Assembly (NCBI GenBank): GCA_035703895.1
Contig: DASSXJ010000222.1
Span: 1-34,727, forward strand
Direction: 5' to 3'
DNA: 34,727 nucleotides
From: a bacterium
GTDB taxonomy: Bacteria; Sysuimicrobiota; Sysuimicrobiia; Sysuimicrobiales; Segetimicrobiaceae
The position numbers and the translations under genes were made by a program. The first letter of the stretch is position 1. Every line of letters starts with the position of its first letter. The notes beneath the pieces were generated by a model. That model made no database searches and had not been told where the DNA came from. It was given only the letters and a program-made list of their open reading frames with translations. Shown here piece by piece: positions 34,137-34,727 of this stretch.

Positions 34137-34712
34137 TCACCTCCAGCCTGCCCGGCTGTCCTCCGCATGGAGGGCCCCGCGCCCTTTCGCGGTCGCCCTG
34201 GAGCGCTTGAAGTCCTCGCGCAACTCTGCCATCTCGACGATGAGGTGGGCCTGAGCGATCTCGTCCTGTGCCAGGCGCACCTCACGCCCATCCTCCAGCA
34301 TGATCGCCACCCGGCCGTCGACGAGCCCGAGCAGGCGTCCTCGAAACCGCCGCTGCCCCTCGATGGGGGCGACCGCCGTCACCGCGACGTTCCGCCCCGA
34401 GAAACGGATGAAATCACGCGGCCGGCGGAGCGGGCGGTCCAGCCCCGGGGAGGCGACCTCCAACGTGTACGAGTCCACGAGCAGATCGTACAGGTCGAGC
34501 TCCCGGCTGAGGTCCTCGCTCACCCGGGCGCAATCCTCCACCCCGGCGCCCCCGTCCCGGTCAACCAGCACCCGAACGATCTGGTGGCGTCCCGTCCCCA
34601 TGAGCTCCACATCGACCACCTCGAGACCGCGTCTCGCCGCGATCGGCCCCGCCAGTCCCGCCACGTGCTCAGCAATCTCCTGGCGCCTCACCGATTTTGC
34701 CCCCACAAACAT
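34137..34712 (-). CDS. rimP: Ribosome maturation factor RimP
   Basis: 191 residues. Needed for 30S subunit assembly. Visible: LAGPIAARRGLEVVDVELMGTGRHQIVRVLVDRDGGAGVEDCARVSEDLSRELD in outline and YTLEVASPGLDRPLRRPRDFIRFSGR, the family signature. The start is ATG 34712, with AAAGG about 9 bases upstream; GTG 34706 is possible. A C-terminal tail of about 20 residues follows the conserved domain. First gene of the transcription-translation operon within the window; its promoter would be to the right of the window edge. Confidence 0.94.
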   Translation of the reverse strand: MFVGAKSVRRQEIAEHVAGLAGPIAARRGLEVVDVELMGTGRHQIVRVLVDRDGGAGVEDCARVSEDLSRELDLYDLLVDSYTLEVASPGLDRPLRRPRDFIRFSGRNVAVTAVAPIEGQRRFRGRLLGLVDGRVAIMLEDGREVRLAQDEIAQAHLIVEMAELREDFKRSRATAKGRGALHAEDSRAGWR

Positions 34713-34727
34713 GCGCCCCAGCCTTTG

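Noticed and set aside
1-34727. CRISPR arrays, tRNA or rRNA genes
   Set aside because: No regularly spaced repeat series, and no tRNA- or rRNA-like segment was recognised in the intergenic gaps, which are all short.

Overview
The window is about 34.7 kb of GC-rich bacterial chromosome. Most of it reads as tightly packed minus-strand operons. Several features point to a deep-branching, Gram-positive-type (Terrabacteria-like) lineage with thermophilic traits: the order rimP-nusA-rnpM-infB-ylxP-rbfA-nrnA-truB-ribF, a ttuB-ttuA-trmI tRNA set, and a CGAAC-N4-GTTCG SOS operator. No rRNA or other taxonomic marker is present, so the lineage is inference. Uncultured high-GC groups such as Sysuimicrobiota (CSP1-3) or relatives would fit.

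Left part (1-6,600), accessory. The N-terminal third of diaminopimelate decarboxylase (lysA, minus strand, running off the left edge) has a good promoter. An insertion sequence with a DDE transposase lies just upstream of that promoter, between lysA and a visibly AT-richer glycosyltransferase gene. A GDP-mannose 3,5-epimerase gene follows; the pair suggests a GDP-hexose branch of surface glycan synthesis. Divergent from these is an acetyl-CoA acetyltransferase, then a catechol 2,3-dioxygenase-like gene.

Middle left (6,600-11,600). A minus-strand operon encodes the B12-binding subunit of an acyl-CoA mutase, a sulfur carrier (TtuB), a tRNA thiolase (TtuA), a tRNA m1A58 methylase (TrmI) and a VOC protein. 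Upstream is a divergent pair, a radical SAM gene of the Rv2578c type and a tandem-DinB gene, sharing a perfect-armed SOS-box palindrome. The radical SAM gene carries a one-base frameshift exactly in its CxxxCxxC motif.

Middle (11,600-26,300). One long minus-strand run begins at nusB and continues through acyP, tlyA, nadK, pyrG, ilvE, a Nudix hydrolase, deoB, punA, pdp, hbd, an acyl-CoA dehydrogenase, etfB, etfA and the large subunit of the acyl-CoA mutase. It joins transcription/translation housekeeping, nucleotide salvage and short-chain acyl-CoA oxidation. With the thiolase and the separate B12 subunit, this gives most of a propionyl/butyryl-CoA or branched-chain amino-acid route; no enoyl-CoA hydratase or methylmalonyl-CoA epimerase is seen here.

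Right part (26,300-34,727). The conserved transcription-translation operon rimP-nusA-rnpM-infB-ylxP-rbfA-nrnA-truB-ribF fills the rest. A promoter in the last codons of ribF and a terminator-like hairpin immediately before nusB form the junction with the next unit.

Most notable: the SOS-box divergent pair with a frameshifted iron-sulfur motif; a TtuB ending in Gly-Gly-Asp-Ala whose Gly-Gly codons also form the ttuA ribosome binding site; an 11-bp direct repeat that allows reconstruction of the empty IS site; and a possible attenuator in the nusB leader.
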